64,000 bases of DNA from Lachnospiraceae bacterium. Its GTDB lineage: Bacteria; Bacillota; Clostridia; Lachnospirales; Lachnospiraceae. Below are positions 9,291 to 17,461 of the stretch, piece after piece. Position 1 is the stretch's first letter. Each line of letters begins with the position of its first letter. The notes under the pieces are model-generated. The model was not told where the DNA came from. It saw nothing but the letters and a program-made list of their open reading frames with translations, and did not search any database. Where the stretch lies: the NCBI GenBank assembly GCA_022510565.1, contig JAFLTE010000009.1, positions 45,024-109,023 on the forward strand, given 5' to 3'. A program made the position numbers and the translations under genes.

Positions 9291-9609
9291 GCTTTAATCC
9301 TCCCTCAAAGATACTGTTTAATTTCGCAGAATACCGATGCCATTCACTGATATACAGATTAAGCTGCGCCCTTCCCTTCTCCGTTACCTTGTAATACCGC
9401 CTGTTCCTGCCCGCGCATTCCATGTCGTAGACTTCCAGACATTCGTCCTTCTGCAATCGTCTGAGCACCGGATAAAGCGTGGACTCGGAAATCTCAATAA
9501 CCTGCCGCACTTCCTGCGTAATCTTGTAGCCGTATGTTCCTTCAAGCTCACTGGATACCACCGCAAGCACGATTGCATCCAACAACGCCGCACCTGTGTT
9601 AAAAACCAT
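9283..9609 (-). CDS. PadR family transcriptional regulator
   Basis: A 108-residue winged-helix protein: LLDAIVLAVVSS, the recognition-helix region ESTLYPVLRRLQKDECLEVYDME and a C-terminal dimerisation helix (NLYISEWHRYSAKLNSIF), the short PadR architecture. The start at 9609 follows AAGGAG by eight bases; an upstream in-frame ATG at 9645 has no site. It heads the padR-HAAS-DUF4097-pspC operon and probably represses it, because two operator-like repeats lie in its promoter. The inducer is unknown; related regulators respond to antibiotics or envelope stress. Confidence 0.92.
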   Translation of the reverse strand: MVFNTGAALLDAIVLAVVSSELEGTYGYKITQEVRQVIEISESTLYPVLRRLQKDECLEVYDMECAGRNRRYYKVTEKGRAQLNLYISEWHRYSAKLNSIFEGGLKHE

Positions 9610-9712
9610 GCGATAAACTCCTTTCCTGCTTTTTACATACTTCATAGCAAATCATCCGTTCCCGTGCAATTCATAACTCATATTTGACCGTTATAATATT
9701 GTTATAATTTAT

Positions 9713-9776
9713 AATATTATACGTCGTATAATATTGTTTCTGTAGATACTATACGCCATATAATATTGTTTGTCAA
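9713..9776 (-). promoter_or_regulatory. Promoter of the padR operon with two PadR operator copies
   Basis: On the minus strand, TTGACA (9771-9776), a 17-base spacer and TATAGT (9748-9753). Two copies of TATACG(T/C)C(G/A)TATAATATTG occur: one lies in the spacer (9750-9768), the other (9718-9736) in the presumed start region. The latter forms a perfect inverted repeat AATATTATA/TATAATATT (9713-9721, 9727-9735). The placement suits autorepression by PadR. Confidence 0.72.
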
Positions 9777-9938
9777 CATATATTTAAAAAATATACAGAT
9801 GCGGCAGATTACGCAAATCTCACAGTGATACTTCTCAGAAAAAAAGTTAAGTGCTATAATACTTGATGTTATGTTCTCAAATAATATAACGCTGTGAAAG
9901 ATATAATTTCTTCATCATATATATAGAAAGGCCTCAGA

Positions 9939-10850
9939 ATGAACACTAAGCACGGAACAAACGGAACACTTCTTATCATATTGGCAGGTATATTCTGGGG
10001 GAGTATGGGAATCTTTGTGCGCGGGCTGGCGGCCCTTGCGGGCTTCACATCAATTCAGATTGTCAGTCTGCGTCTGACGGTAGCCGCCGTAACATTTGCT
10101 CTCATATTGTTAAGAAAAGATTCACAGGGCTTCAGAATCGCCCTGAAAGATATCCCGCTCTTTCTCGGGTTGGGTTTGGGCAGCGTGTTATTCTTCGCGG
10201 CATGTTATTTTACCGCTATACAAATGATGACACTGTCCATCGCGGCAATCCTGCTCTACACTTCACCAATCTGGGTGATGCTTATGTCTCTTCTGTTCTT
10301 CCATGAAAGAATGACGAAAAATAAGCTTCTGGCACTTATCATCTCTTTTGTAGGCTGCGTGCTTGTCTCCGGTATCGGTTCGGGAGAAAGCAATGTCACC
10401 GCCATAGGAATACTCATCGGACTGGGCTCCGGCATAGGCTACGGACTCTACAGCATACTCGGAACAATCGCACTGCGTAGGTATTCGACTTATACAGTCA
10501 CTACCTACACCTTTATGATTGCCTCGGTTGGCTCACTTTTTCTCTGTTCGTTACCGGATTTATTGCATAAAATAGCGGCTTGCTCCGTCAAACCGCACCT
10601 GTTCGTCCTAATTGCATTGACCGGATTAGTCACAGCAGTAATTCCCTTTCTGTGCTACACCCTTGGGCTGGAACAGGTTGATGCAAGCCGTGCGGCGATT
10701 CTCGCCACAATTGAGCCCATGGTCGCCACTTTGATCGGTGTTGTGGTATTTCACGAATCTATGACACTTATGTCAGTTGTCGGGGTTATGTGCATTATAG
10801 CTGCCATTGTACTGCTAAATCTTCGATTTTCTCAGTCAAATCAAAACTAG
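9939..10850 (+). CDS. EamA/DMT superfamily transporter
   Basis: A 303-residue protein with ten hydrophobic segments in two EamA repeats (about 8-145 and 153-297). The first begins GTLLIILAGIFWGSMGIFVRGL, and the second carries AAILATIEPMVATLIGVVVFHE near residues 250-271, a diagnostic EamA stretch. Such carriers export metabolites or amino acids; the substrate is not predictable. The start has AAAGG about six bases upstream. It is monocistronic, between the padR operon (divergent) and the broken sigma-factor gene. Confidence 0.88.
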   Translation: MNTKHGTNGTLLIILAGIFWGSMGIFVRGLAALAGFTSIQIVSLRLTVAAVTFALILLRKDSQGFRIALKDIPLFLGLGLGSVLFFAACYFTAIQMMTLSIAAILLYTSPIWVMLMSLLFFHERMTKNKLLALIISFVGCVLVSGIGSGESNVTAIGILIGLGSGIGYGLYSILGTIALRRYSTYTVTTYTFMIASVGSLFLCSLPDLLHKIAACSVKPHLFVLIALTGLVTAVIPFLCYTLGLEQVDASRAAILATIEPMVATLIGVVVFHESMTLMSVVGVMCIIAAIVLLNLRFSQSNQN

Positions 10851-10970
10851 CAAAAAACCTGTTGTATTTCTAATAAAATTATTTCCATTTTGACTAACCA
10901 ATCAGCGACAGCGGGTACTATATATATGTAGACCGGCTACATCAATTTACTATTCAACAAAGGAGAAAGT

Positions 10971-12215
10971 ATGGAGTCCGAACAAGCAGCTGCACTGGTG
11001 CAGGAAAATATGAAAACTATTTTTACCTATGCGCTTTCCCGGGTATCCAACAGAGAGGACGCGGAGGAACTGGCAGGAGATATCATCCTTGCAATTATAC
11101 AGAGTGCTCCCAGAATCCGCGATGATAACGCGGTTTGGGGATATATCTGGGCAATCGCAGCGAACACATACAAGAAATTTCTGCGAAAAAAGAGTCGCAT
11201 CCACTGTGAAACTCTGGATGACCGTGTACCTTCTCAAGAGGATTTTTACGGAAGAAATTGACAATGTACAGACGCTGAATGCACTCTATCGGGAGCTGTC
11301 TCTGCTCTCAAACGAGTACAGGAAATGTACCATCGCTTATTATTTTGACGGATTATCTTGTGCGGAAACGGCTGCAAAACTCCATATTTCTCTGGAAATG
11401 GTGAAGTATTATCTGTTTAAATCCAGAAAAATGTTAAAGGAAGGTATCATTATGGAAAGAGAATTTGGCACAAGAAGCTATAAACCCGCGGATTTTAGAT
11501 TTCGCACCATCTATGCCGGCAAATACAATGAGGAATATCACAATCTGTTTACCAGAAAGCTGCCGGGCAATATCTTAGATTGTGCATATTATACGCCTAT
11601 GTCCATACGGGAACTTACTGTTGAACTAGGAGTGTCCGCTGCATATTTAGAGGATGAGATTGCCTTAGAAAGGGAAAGGATTCTTTAGAAACGGTTTTCA
11701 GCAACGAAATTTACAGCGGCGCGACAGGAACCAACTATGGTACGGAGTATGACAGTTGCGATGAAAATGATTCATATGGGTGCTATTCATTTGCAGGGTA
11801 CTGCTCTGTGACGGAAGGCTATAGCGCCACTTATGCAGAGTTTGGGGTTTTGCCACAAAAAAATCGCTTTCGGACACATCTTGACACTCTAAAAAAGAAT
11901 GTGGCGGCGATGGCTGAGGGAAAAACGGAATCCATAGTTCCCATTGTCCGACGGAGTCAACTGGAAGTGATAGATGACATTTTGCGTCAGGAGATAGAGG
12001 AATTCGGCAAGGTGTACCAAAAACTGTACAAGACTGCGGTTAAGATTATGAGGACTCACGCGCCTGAAGGTGTTGCTTCTATGGTTGGCGATGTTATGGC
12101 TAACGCGTTGCTTTTTGAAACGGTGGGAGTTTTTGGCTGCTGTGCGGTAAAATCTGAGAAATTGGCAATTCCTGAGGATGACTTGCCTGCTGCTGTCTTG
12201 ATTACGGCGGAATAA
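10971..12215 (+). pseudogene. Sigma-70/ECF-like factor with extended C terminus, two compensating frameshifts
   Basis: A sigma-region-2-like N terminus (ATG at 10971 behind AAAGGAG; ALSRVSNREDAEELAGDI) stops at 11261. The next frame continues immediately with a region-4-like helix-turn-helix (LSNEYRKCTIAYYFDG to YYLFKSRKML) and a second HTH, ending at 11688. A third segment resumes in the first frame from about 11680 to 12215 (SNEIYSGATGTNYG through EEFGKVYQKLYKTAVKIMR). Joined, they give one protein of about 414 residues. The first shift lies at a T5 run near 11240, the second near 11670. It is either a decayed gene or two indel errors; the family is a sigma-like regulator of unknown targets. 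Confidence 0.75.
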
Positions 12216-12221
12216 AAAGAT

Positions 12222-12263
12222 AACCGCAATCCTGTCAATCGATCCGATAACAGGATTGCGGTT
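12222..12263 (+). terminator. Intrinsic terminator after the sigma-like gene
   Basis: A 14-bp perfect stem, AACCGCAATCCTGT (12222-12235) with ACAGGATTGCGGTT (12250-12263), a 14-base loop, followed by TTT. It lies seven bases after the stop codon. Confidence 0.8.
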
Positions 12264-12312
12264 TTTGACAGAACCTGATGCCAGAGTTCTGTATAATTCG
12301 CTATATATTTCT

Positions 12313-12591
12313 TTAATCATAGAACAAATTCACTTTACCCACAACACCGTCATTGATTACATAATAAGCGGTAAAATCTTCGGGTTTCGCATAAATCTGG
12401 AGGGTTTTGATAGAGTCTTTCTTGTATCCTTTGGAATAATAATGTGCTTTGACCCGTTCGGTCATTGCCTCTATATCCACTTCATATCCCCGATATTGCA
12501 AGACAACTTCAGGCAAAACGTCCTTCGTTGCTTCTGTTTCATTATTGGTCGTAGTCTCGGTCGTCACTTCTCTCTTATCCATCTCATCCAT
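12313..12591 (-). CDS. DUF6465-like small protein
   Basis: A 92-residue acidic protein. The first third is Thr/Glu/Asn-rich and likely disordered. The rest (VVLQYRGYEVDIEAMTERVK, then LQIYAKPEDFTAYYVIND) resembles the clostridial DUF6465 family of unknown function. The start at 12591 follows AAAGGAGGGGAG; an in-frame ATG eight codons upstream lacks one. It converges with the sigma-like gene. The family assignment is from memory of the pattern and is moderate. Confidence 0.6.
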   Translation of the reverse strand: MDEMDKREVTTETTTNNETEATKDVLPEVVLQYRGYEVDIEAMTERVKAHYYSKGYKKDSIKTLQIYAKPEDFTAYYVINDGVVGKVNLFYD

Positions 12592-12847
12592 AATCTCCCC
12601 TCCTTTTTCAATCAATTATGCCGTACCTCATGTCACTAATTCACATACAAGATATAGCCATCAATGATTGTCATATCTTGCACTTCTGTTTGTTTATATT
12701 GTAACATTATTTACGCCGTCCCACAAGGAGAGATTCGACAAGTTTCACACTACTGATATCTTCTTTGCCAGCACACAGTACCGGCCAATTTCTCAAAAGG
12801 CTTATCCTCATAAGAGAGACAGTTGTATATACCATACAAATTACAAA

Positions 12848-12873
12848 AGCTGTTGCAAATTAAAGCAACAGCT
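12848..12873 (-). terminator. Hairpin, likely minus-strand terminator
   Basis: AGCTGTTGC (12848-12856) pairs perfectly with GCAACAGCT (12865-12873) across an 8-base loop. On the minus strand it is followed by TTTTG. It lies downstream of the phage-toxin-like remnant at 13.0-13.3 kb. The surrounding 12592-13011 stretch shows no convincing gene. Confidence 0.5.
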
Positions 12874-12892
12874 CCGTTTCCTTATGATAGAC

Positions 12893-12984
12893 AAGAGAAT
12901 ATTTTGGTGGGTGTGCCCTTTCCCACATTTCTTTTGACCCACAAGGTGCGTAGCAGCACAATCTCTACTTCAAAATATTCTCTT
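12893..12984. repeat. Palindromic element with 14-bp terminal inverted repeats
   Basis: AAGAGAATATTTTG (12893-12906) is repeated inverted as CAAAATATTCTCTT (12971-12984). Inside are GTGGGT/ACCCAC (12908-12913 and 12937-12942) and GTGC/GCAC arms, so the 92-base element can fold into a branched hairpin. It resembles a small non-autonomous or REP-like repeat. I cannot tell whether copies exist elsewhere in the genome. Confidence 0.55.
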
Positions 12985-13011
12985 TTCTATTCTAATATCA
13001 TTTTATATTAT

Positions 13012-13295
13012 TTATTCTTTCCTGTAAAAAATTTCATTCTTTTTTATCAGCTTGTTGAGATTACGCTCCCTTATTCGCCAAAATGTCATAACAGAGTTCT
13101 TTAATCTGCAAATATGCTCTATTCTTTTGTTGGTAATAATCACTTCATCTGTTAGTATTTCCCCAAATTTCTTCACAAATATCTGAGGGTCTATTTTGCC
13201 GAGATTTACTACTTCCGCCACACCAACAACCTTTCAATAGCTTCATAATTGTAAAGCAATTCCTCTGTCACTAATGTAATCATATTATTATCCAT
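13012..13295 (-). pseudogene. Remnant of a phage-toxin-like (PBECR-type) gene and a small upstream ORF
   Basis: An open frame from a GTG at 13221 gives 69 residues starting VNLGKIDPQIF, then DEVIITNKRIEHI. This N-terminal pattern resembles the short PBECR-type domains found near phage structural genes, but after RIEHI the expected helical region is replaced by basic low-complexity sequence, suggesting a frameshift or truncation. A 28-codon ORF (13209-13295, ATG start) ends just inside its start. No other phage gene is nearby. I read this as decayed mobile-element debris. The family match is tentative. Confidence 0.4.
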
Positions 13296-13355
13296 AAAAC
13301 TTTTTGTCAATGGTTTTCAACTTACGTACTTTACCACATATCAGTCAACCATCCC

Positions 13356-13879
13356 TCAATATTCACTCAATATCTCGTCCATCTTTGCCGGATCAAAATC
13401 AATAAGTGCGGGATGGTTTGTTAGTGCTTTCATAATTCTCCATCCGTTACGACTATTGACTGTATTTTTCGGCAAAGGCATAAACCCAAGATCCAAATAT
13501 ATTTTGCATGCCAGCCACGTAGTGGTCTGCGTGGGTATTTTAGCATGTCTATATCCCAATTCTCTCATTACATTCAGTACATATGAAATCAGAGGCTTCG
13601 CCAGTCCTTTCCCTTGATATTCTCTGCGAACAGCAACCCAATGAAGCCACCCGTCTCCGGATTTATCCCGTTCGTAAGATACCATTCCCTGCTCATAGTT
13701 GATAAACTCTCTTGCAGATTTCTCAATATCAATCCACGCATCCCTGTCTCCCGGTTTATAAAACACAACCGATATCCTTGCGGTAACTCTATCCGGGGAA
13801 TATGCTCCAAGTCTCTCTCTAAAAGCAGTTCATAATATCGGGTACGCTCATCATGGTTATCAAATTCTATTTTTCCCAT
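13356..13879 (-). pseudogene. GNAT-like acetyltransferase, frameshifted
   Basis: The N-terminal part (ATG at 13879, RDLEHIPRIELPQGYRL) and the C-terminal part (VFYKPGDRDAWIDIEKSAREF, acetyl-CoA loop EYQGKGLAKPL, LDLGFMPL) are in different frames. They join smoothly near 13760-13770, giving about 173 residues, the normal size for a GNAT N-acetyltransferase. One missing base would explain it. The substrate is unknown. Its 5' end overlaps the 3' end of the upstream phosphotransferase gene by 20 bases, so the two were probably cotranscribed. Either a young pseudogene or a sequence error. Confidence 0.75.
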
Positions 13880-14867
13880 AGCCTAACCACTCCTTTAGCT
13901 GCCTGATTTTTTCCTGATAAGAATACAGTTCATGTATCGTTCCAATCACCTGACCCTCACCAAGTAAACGCTCTGCCTTATCGGAGATTTCTATTCCCAG
14001 AGCACGCTTCACATTATATTCCATCCATCCAAGCATGCCAATATAACTTCCCTGAAATACTTCATCCCATTTCACTGCCCTGATATCCATATATTTGCGA
14101 TATGCATTGACCAGTGCATCGTACTTTTCTTTAACCGGCTTCCCTGCCCCGTCATCTGCCCAATAATTGATCACCTCAAGAAATTCCTGATATGGATTCA
14201 CGTATCCTGCAGCTTCCCAATCGATAATATACGGTTTATCGTCATTCCACATCACATTTTTAGGATCCAGATCTCTATGGCTTATTACTGTCAGCTTTGA
14301 CAGATAGCTTTCAGACTCGCATGCCATCTCATTCCAACGTTTGATGTCTTTCACAGATTTCTTATATGCCGCTATCCATTCTTTATCGCTGCATTCCAGT
14401 TCATTTATTCGCTGAAGATGCGCGTCCCAGTCAAACAATTCAAAAGAGTCTTCTTCCGGAACTATGCCTTCCACCTTAAGGCTTTGCTGATGCATTTTCC
14501 CCAAAACACTTCCTATTGCCTCACAGTGATGTGGCATAATTTCTTTTGGGAAAACAGACACTCCATCCGTCCATGGGAATACCATATAATACTCTTCTCC
14601 CAATTTGTGAACCTGTTTCCCGTCTATTTCAAGGGATACGATTGCAGGAATCAGTCCGTCAAACGCCTTGGCCACCTTCTCTGAACGAACGGTATTTGAA
14701 AGTGCATCAGGGCGTTTCATAATTTCCGGATTTAATACTTTTACCGCAAATAAGCCGTCAGATGTAGAAACACGGTACATTTTATGCAGTAATCCGCCCT
14801 CTATCCTGACGGGCTCCTCCATCAGTCTTCCCAATCGTAATGCGGAAACCAGTTTCTCTATCTCCAT
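13860..14867 (-). CDS. Aminoglycoside phosphotransferase (APH)-family kinase
   Basis: A small-molecule kinase of the APH/choline-kinase fold. The catalytic loop ISHRDLDPKNVMW and metal-binding IIDWEAAG are intact; an N-lobe Lys occurs in LFAVKVLNPE. With the start at 14867 (GAGGAG upstream) it has 335 residues; an ATG at 14900 and a GTG at 14927 are in frame but lack a good ribosome site. The family includes drug-modifying enzymes and metabolic kinases, and nothing here proves drug resistance. It lies between a methyltransferase and a GNAT gene on the same strand. Confidence 0.8.
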   Translation of the reverse strand: MEIEKLVSALRLGRLMEEPVRIEGGLLHKMYRVSTSDGLFAVKVLNPEIMKRPDALSNTVRSEKVAKAFDGLIPAIVSLEIDGKQVHKLGEEYYMVFPWTDGVSVFPKEIMPHHCEAIGSVLGKMHQQSLKVEGIVPEEDSFELFDWDAHLQRINELECSDKEWIAAYKKSVKDIKRWNEMACESESYLSKLTVISHRDLDPKNVMWNDDKPYIIDWEAAGYVNPYQEFLEVINYWADDGAGKPVKEKYDALVNAYRKYMDIRAVKWDEVFQGSYIGMLGWMEYNVKRALGIEISDKAERLLGEGQVIGTIHELYSYQEKIRQLKEWLGYGKNRI

Positions 14868-14923
14868 TGCTATAATCTCCTCAAGTAGTGAATGGTTCAT
14901 AAGATAATCTTTATGATAATTCC

Positions 14924-15535
14924 TCACTTACATTTCTGTTTACGTTGTAACTTTTTCGATAAATTCTTTACAGGTTTTGTTTTCTTCTTTATGATTCGGC
15001 TTCGTTTTTCTGCAACAAAAACATAATACCCGCCAATTTCCTGTACTTTAACACCACCAAAAATGGAAGTCAACTTATTTTTGTACCAATCAAGTCTTTT
15101 GGTAACCATAACCAATTTCCCGCCCATAGTCAGTTTCCTGAAACCAACTTCAATAAAGTTCTTTGGAACAGAAAAATCCGCATGATATGGGGGATTAGAC
15201 AATATTAGTGAAAAATCATTTTCTTCTACATTTTTATATCCATCGCTTAATCTGATGCTGATGTGCGGTACGCCGTTAAGTGCTGCATTTATCTTTGTAT
15301 ACTCTACTGCCCGTTCGGAAATATCACACATAACAACACTTTCTTCGCCGATCAGTTTTCCGGCCAATATGCCTACAACACCATAACCACAACCTAAATC
15401 CAGCACTTTATCGCTTGGTAAAAAATCAATTACGGACAGCATGGCCAATGTACCTTTATCAATAGAATTCGGAGAAAAAATTGACGATTCTGTTTCAAAT
15501 TTCAAATCTACACCCTTTATCTTTACAAAAATCAT
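14924..15535 (-). CDS. RsmC-like small-domain methyltransferase
   Basis: A 203-residue class I SAM-dependent methyltransferase. Motif I is VLDLGCGYGVVGILAG and the catalytic NPPY motif is LILSNPPYHADFS, as in the RsmC/RlmG MTS family that methylates guanine N2 in rRNA. The C terminus is strongly basic (KKKTKPVKNLSKKLQRKQ), consistent with RNA binding. It is about half the length of E. coli RsmC, which carries an extra N-terminal domain, but single-domain versions are normal in Firmicutes. The phosphotransferase gene follows with only a short gap. Confidence 0.85.
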   Translation of the reverse strand: MIFVKIKGVDLKFETESSIFSPNSIDKGTLAMLSVIDFLPSDKVLDLGCGYGVVGILAGKLIGEESVVMCDISERAVEYTKINAALNGVPHISIRLSDGYKNVEENDFSLILSNPPYHADFSVPKNFIEVGFRKLTMGGKLVMVTKRLDWYKNKLTSIFGGVKVQEIGGYYVFVAEKRSRIIKKKTKPVKNLSKKLQRKQKCK

Positions 15536-15640
15536 TGTATACCTCAGAATCTGCTTTCCAAAATTTCATCCTACTCCGTTCTAATCTATAGTTTAGCAAG
15601 AATCTGAAATGGTATATACCTCAAGGTTTATTATAAAAAA

Positions 15641-15668
15641 ATGTGAGCCGCTCTAAAGCTGCTCACAT
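15641..15668 (-). terminator. Terminator after the 269-residue methyltransferase gene
   Basis: ATGTGAGC (15641-15648) pairs with GCTCACAT (15661-15668); on the minus strand the stem is followed by TTTTTTT. It separates the methyltransferase at 15.7-16.5 kb from the RsmC-like gene. Confidence 0.78.
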
Positions 15669-15725
15669 ATGATTTTTTGTCGTTTGATAATTCGATTTTC
15701 GATTCTCAGACACATTTTTAAAATG

Positions 15726-16535
15726 CTATTTTATCACTTGCTTTCGATAACGATATATATCACCACCGGTTTTGCCCACATAATAGAAGTACTCAAAACC
15801 TCTTTTCAACATTTCCTGCTCCGGAATGGCTTTTCTGTCATCTTCTCCCGGACAATCAAGAATCCATCCGCCACTTTTGGTAACCCGCTCCAGTTCGGCA
15901 AGTTCTTTATCATAATCATCACCTACCACATGACCGGACATAACAATATCAAAAGTGTTGTCTTCATAGGGAAGCCAGTCGCACATACCATCCAATACAG
16001 TGACATTGCGAATCTCTTCTTGCGCAATCTTCTTACGCATAAAATCACGCAATCTGTCCACAGGCTCGCTCGCATAAACATGGCGTGCTTTCTCTGCAGC
16101 AGCAAAAGTTAGTCTCCCTGTGCCCGCACCTACATCTAAGACCATTTTGTCAGCAAAGTCCGCAAGCTCAAAAAGCTTCCCCTTATCCCAATTGTAAATA
16201 TATGGACAGTTTTGATTCATTATCTCCGGATAAACGTAAACCACTGCCCAGTCATGTCGGTCAAGCACAAAACATTCGGCCTGACGTATCTGCTCTTTTG
16301 TGCATCCATTCGGGGCTTTGGTGATTAGTTTTTCTATATGCTCCGCAATTTCCGGTACTTTTTCCTTACAATACCATGCAACAGCAGGATTATGCGCCAA
16401 TGCCATGCCTAAGTTTTGAAAATAGCTGTCTTCATCTCCAAAACTCTGTGTGCAGATAAGTTGAATCATGTATCTGTCCATCAGTAAAATACACTGGAAA
16501 GAAAATTCATTCGGATTAATCCAATTAAAAGACAT
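15726..16535 (-). CDS. Class I SAM-dependent methyltransferase with leader-ORF control
   Basis: A 269-residue methyltransferase. The first 130 residues are helical and unassigned; the Rossmann domain begins at VLDVGAGTGRLTFAAAEKARHVYASEPVDRL (motif I and acidic motif II) and continues through FDIVMSGHVVGDD. The target (RNA, small molecule or protein) cannot be read from sequence. The ribosome site GGAGGA (16541-16546) is strong but lies in a leader able to form alternative hairpins downstream of an 18-codon leader ORF. That arrangement is typical of inducible resistance or ribosome-modification genes, which makes an rRNA or drug target worth considering. Confidence 0.8.
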   Translation of the reverse strand: MSFNWINPNEFSFQCILLMDRYMIQLICTQSFGDEDSYFQNLGMALAHNPAVAWYCKEKVPEIAEHIEKLITKAPNGCTKEQIRQAECFVLDRHDWAVVYVYPEIMNQNCPYIYNWDKGKLFELADFADKMVLDVGAGTGRLTFAAAEKARHVYASEPVDRLRDFMRKKIAQEEIRNVTVLDGMCDWLPYEDNTFDIVMSGHVVGDDYDKELAELERVTKSGGWILDCPGEDDRKAIPEQEMLKRGFEYFYYVGKTGGDIYRYRKQVIK

Positions 16536-16540
16536 ACAAT

Positions 16541-16585
16541 TCCTCCAATCATTAATTAGGAGGGTTATAGTATTGTTGCCCTCCT
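16541..16585 (-). promoter_or_regulatory. Mutually exclusive hairpins controlling the methyltransferase ribosome site
   Basis: On the minus strand, AGGAGGG (16579-16585) in the leader ORF pairs perfectly with CCCTCCT (16558-16564), immediately after the leader stop. The same CCTCC(T)AAT can instead pair with ATTGGAGG, which includes the methyltransferase ribosome site (16541-16546). The two structures exclude each other, so leader translation should decide whether the site is free. Confidence 0.65.
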
Positions 16586-16621
16586 GTTTTTAAAAGTATC
16601 AACAAATACTATTTTCTTCAT
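16565..16621 (-). CDS. 18-residue leader peptide upstream of methyltransferase
   Basis: A short ORF, MKKIVFVDTFKNRRATIL, with a ribosome site AAAGGGTGA (16628-16636) seven bases before its ATG. Tandem AGG-AGG arginine codons form one arm of a 7-bp hairpin, and the stop codon is directly followed by the other arm. It ends 29 bases before the methyltransferase start. Short ORFs placed like this serve in ribosome-stalling attenuation (for example erm and cat leaders). There is no coding homology evidence, so translation is inferred. Confidence 0.6.
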   Translation of the reverse strand: MKKIVFVDTFKNRRATIL

Positions 16622-16684
16622 ATCAGATCACCCTTTCTCTAAAATAATTCAGGCATATGAGCAAATCTCATTGCCTGTGTTTGA

Positions 16685-16713
16685 ATTATATCACGCTGAA
16701 TATTGACACACAA
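16685..16713 (-). promoter_or_regulatory. Promoter of the leader ORF and methyltransferase
   Basis: TTGTGT (16708-16713), 17 bases, TATAAT (16685-16690) on the minus strand. An additional stem CAGGCA/TGCCTG (16650-16655, 16672-16677) lies just downstream in the transcript leader, before the leader ORF. Confidence 0.6.
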
Positions 16714-16800
16714 CCGCACAAACGATTGTAATTCATATTTGAAAATTTCAAAATAGTATTTTGGGGCAAATTAGGTTGAATTTATCCTACATAATAACAT

Positions 16801-16812
16801 ATAATATATTAT
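16801..16812. promoter_or_regulatory. Palindrome upstream of phd-doc, possible operator or -10 region
   Basis: ATAATATATTAT is a perfect 12-base palindrome 29 bases before the antitoxin start. Phd-type antitoxins autoregulate through short palindromes. It is too A/T-rich to be certain. Confidence 0.35.
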
Positions 16813-16841
16813 AGAATTAAAACAGAAAGGACATAGGCGAT

Positions 16842-17084
16842 ATGTATATAGATTTAAAGAATCTTGTATCCATTTCGGAGGCAAACCAAAATTTCTCCAA
16901 GGTGGCGAAAATGGTTGACGAAAATGGCGCAGCCGTGATTTTAAAGAATAATGTACCAAGGTATGTGCTGATAGATTATAGTAAGCTGCAGGAAAATACG
17001 GAGGCAGACGATGAGATGCTTGAGGATGTAGCAACACGTTTGCTGGAAAAGCATATAAAAGCATTTGAGGAATTGGCAAAATGA
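16842..17084 (+). CDS. phd: Phd/YefM-type antitoxin
   Basis: An 80-residue antitoxin. The N-terminal half is the Phd/YefM DNA-binding fold (LVSISEANQNFSKVAKMVDENGAAVILKNNVPRYVLIDY), and the C-terminal acidic helix (TEADDEMLEDVATRLLEKHIKAFEEL) would neutralise the toxin. AAAGGA precedes the start. It overlaps the Doc-type toxin gene by four bases (ATGA), the standard coupled order with antitoxin first. It probably autorepresses the operon. The pair sits in a stretch rich in decayed genes, consistent with recent gain. Confidence 0.9.
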   Translation: MYIDLKNLVSISEANQNFSKVAKMVDENGAAVILKNNVPRYVLIDYSKLQENTEADDEMLEDVATRLLEKHIKAFEELAK

Positions 17085-17461
17085 TATTACTAAGTAGAGA
17101 GCAGATACTATATCTTCATAGTAAACTGATAAATGCAACCGGCGGCATTGATGGAATAAGGGACGAAGGATTGTTGGATTCGGCTTTACAGACACCATTC
17201 CAAGTCTTTGGCGTGGAGGAGTTGTACCCGTCTGTTCCGTGGAAAGCTGCAAGATTATGCTACGGATTGATGATTCAGAACCACGCTTTCTATGACGGAA
17301 ATAAGCGTATAGGTGTATATGCGATGCTTGTATTTCTGGAGCTAAACGGCATGGAGACAGATTGCTGTGACGAGGAGTTGGTTAATTTAGGATTAGGAGT
17401 AGCCTCTGGTGAAATGAAGGATGAGGATATTGTGGATTGGATTCTTAGACATACGAAATAG
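17081..17461 (+). CDS. doc: Doc-type toxin (Fic-fold kinase)
   Basis: A 126-residue Doc family toxin. The core motif HAFYDGNKRIG (about residues 66-76) is the Doc variant of the Fic motif; in Doc of phage P1 this fold phosphorylates elongation factor EF-Tu and arrests translation. The leading helix LSREQILYLHSKLI and the TGGIDGIRDEGLLDSALQTP segment match the family. Translation is coupled to the upstream antitoxin. All expected motif residues are present, so the toxin should be active unless neutralised. Confidence 0.92.
   Translation: MILLSREQILYLHSKLINATGGIDGIRDEGLLDSALQTPFQVFGVEELYPSVPWKAARLCYGLMIQNHAFYDGNKRIGVYAMLVFLELNGMETDCCDEELVNLGLGVASGEMKDEDIVDWILRHTK

Noticed and set aside
12668..13104. 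Two overlapping plus-strand ORFs
   Set aside because: They run through palindromes and low-complexity sequence, with no ribosome site or recognisable domain.
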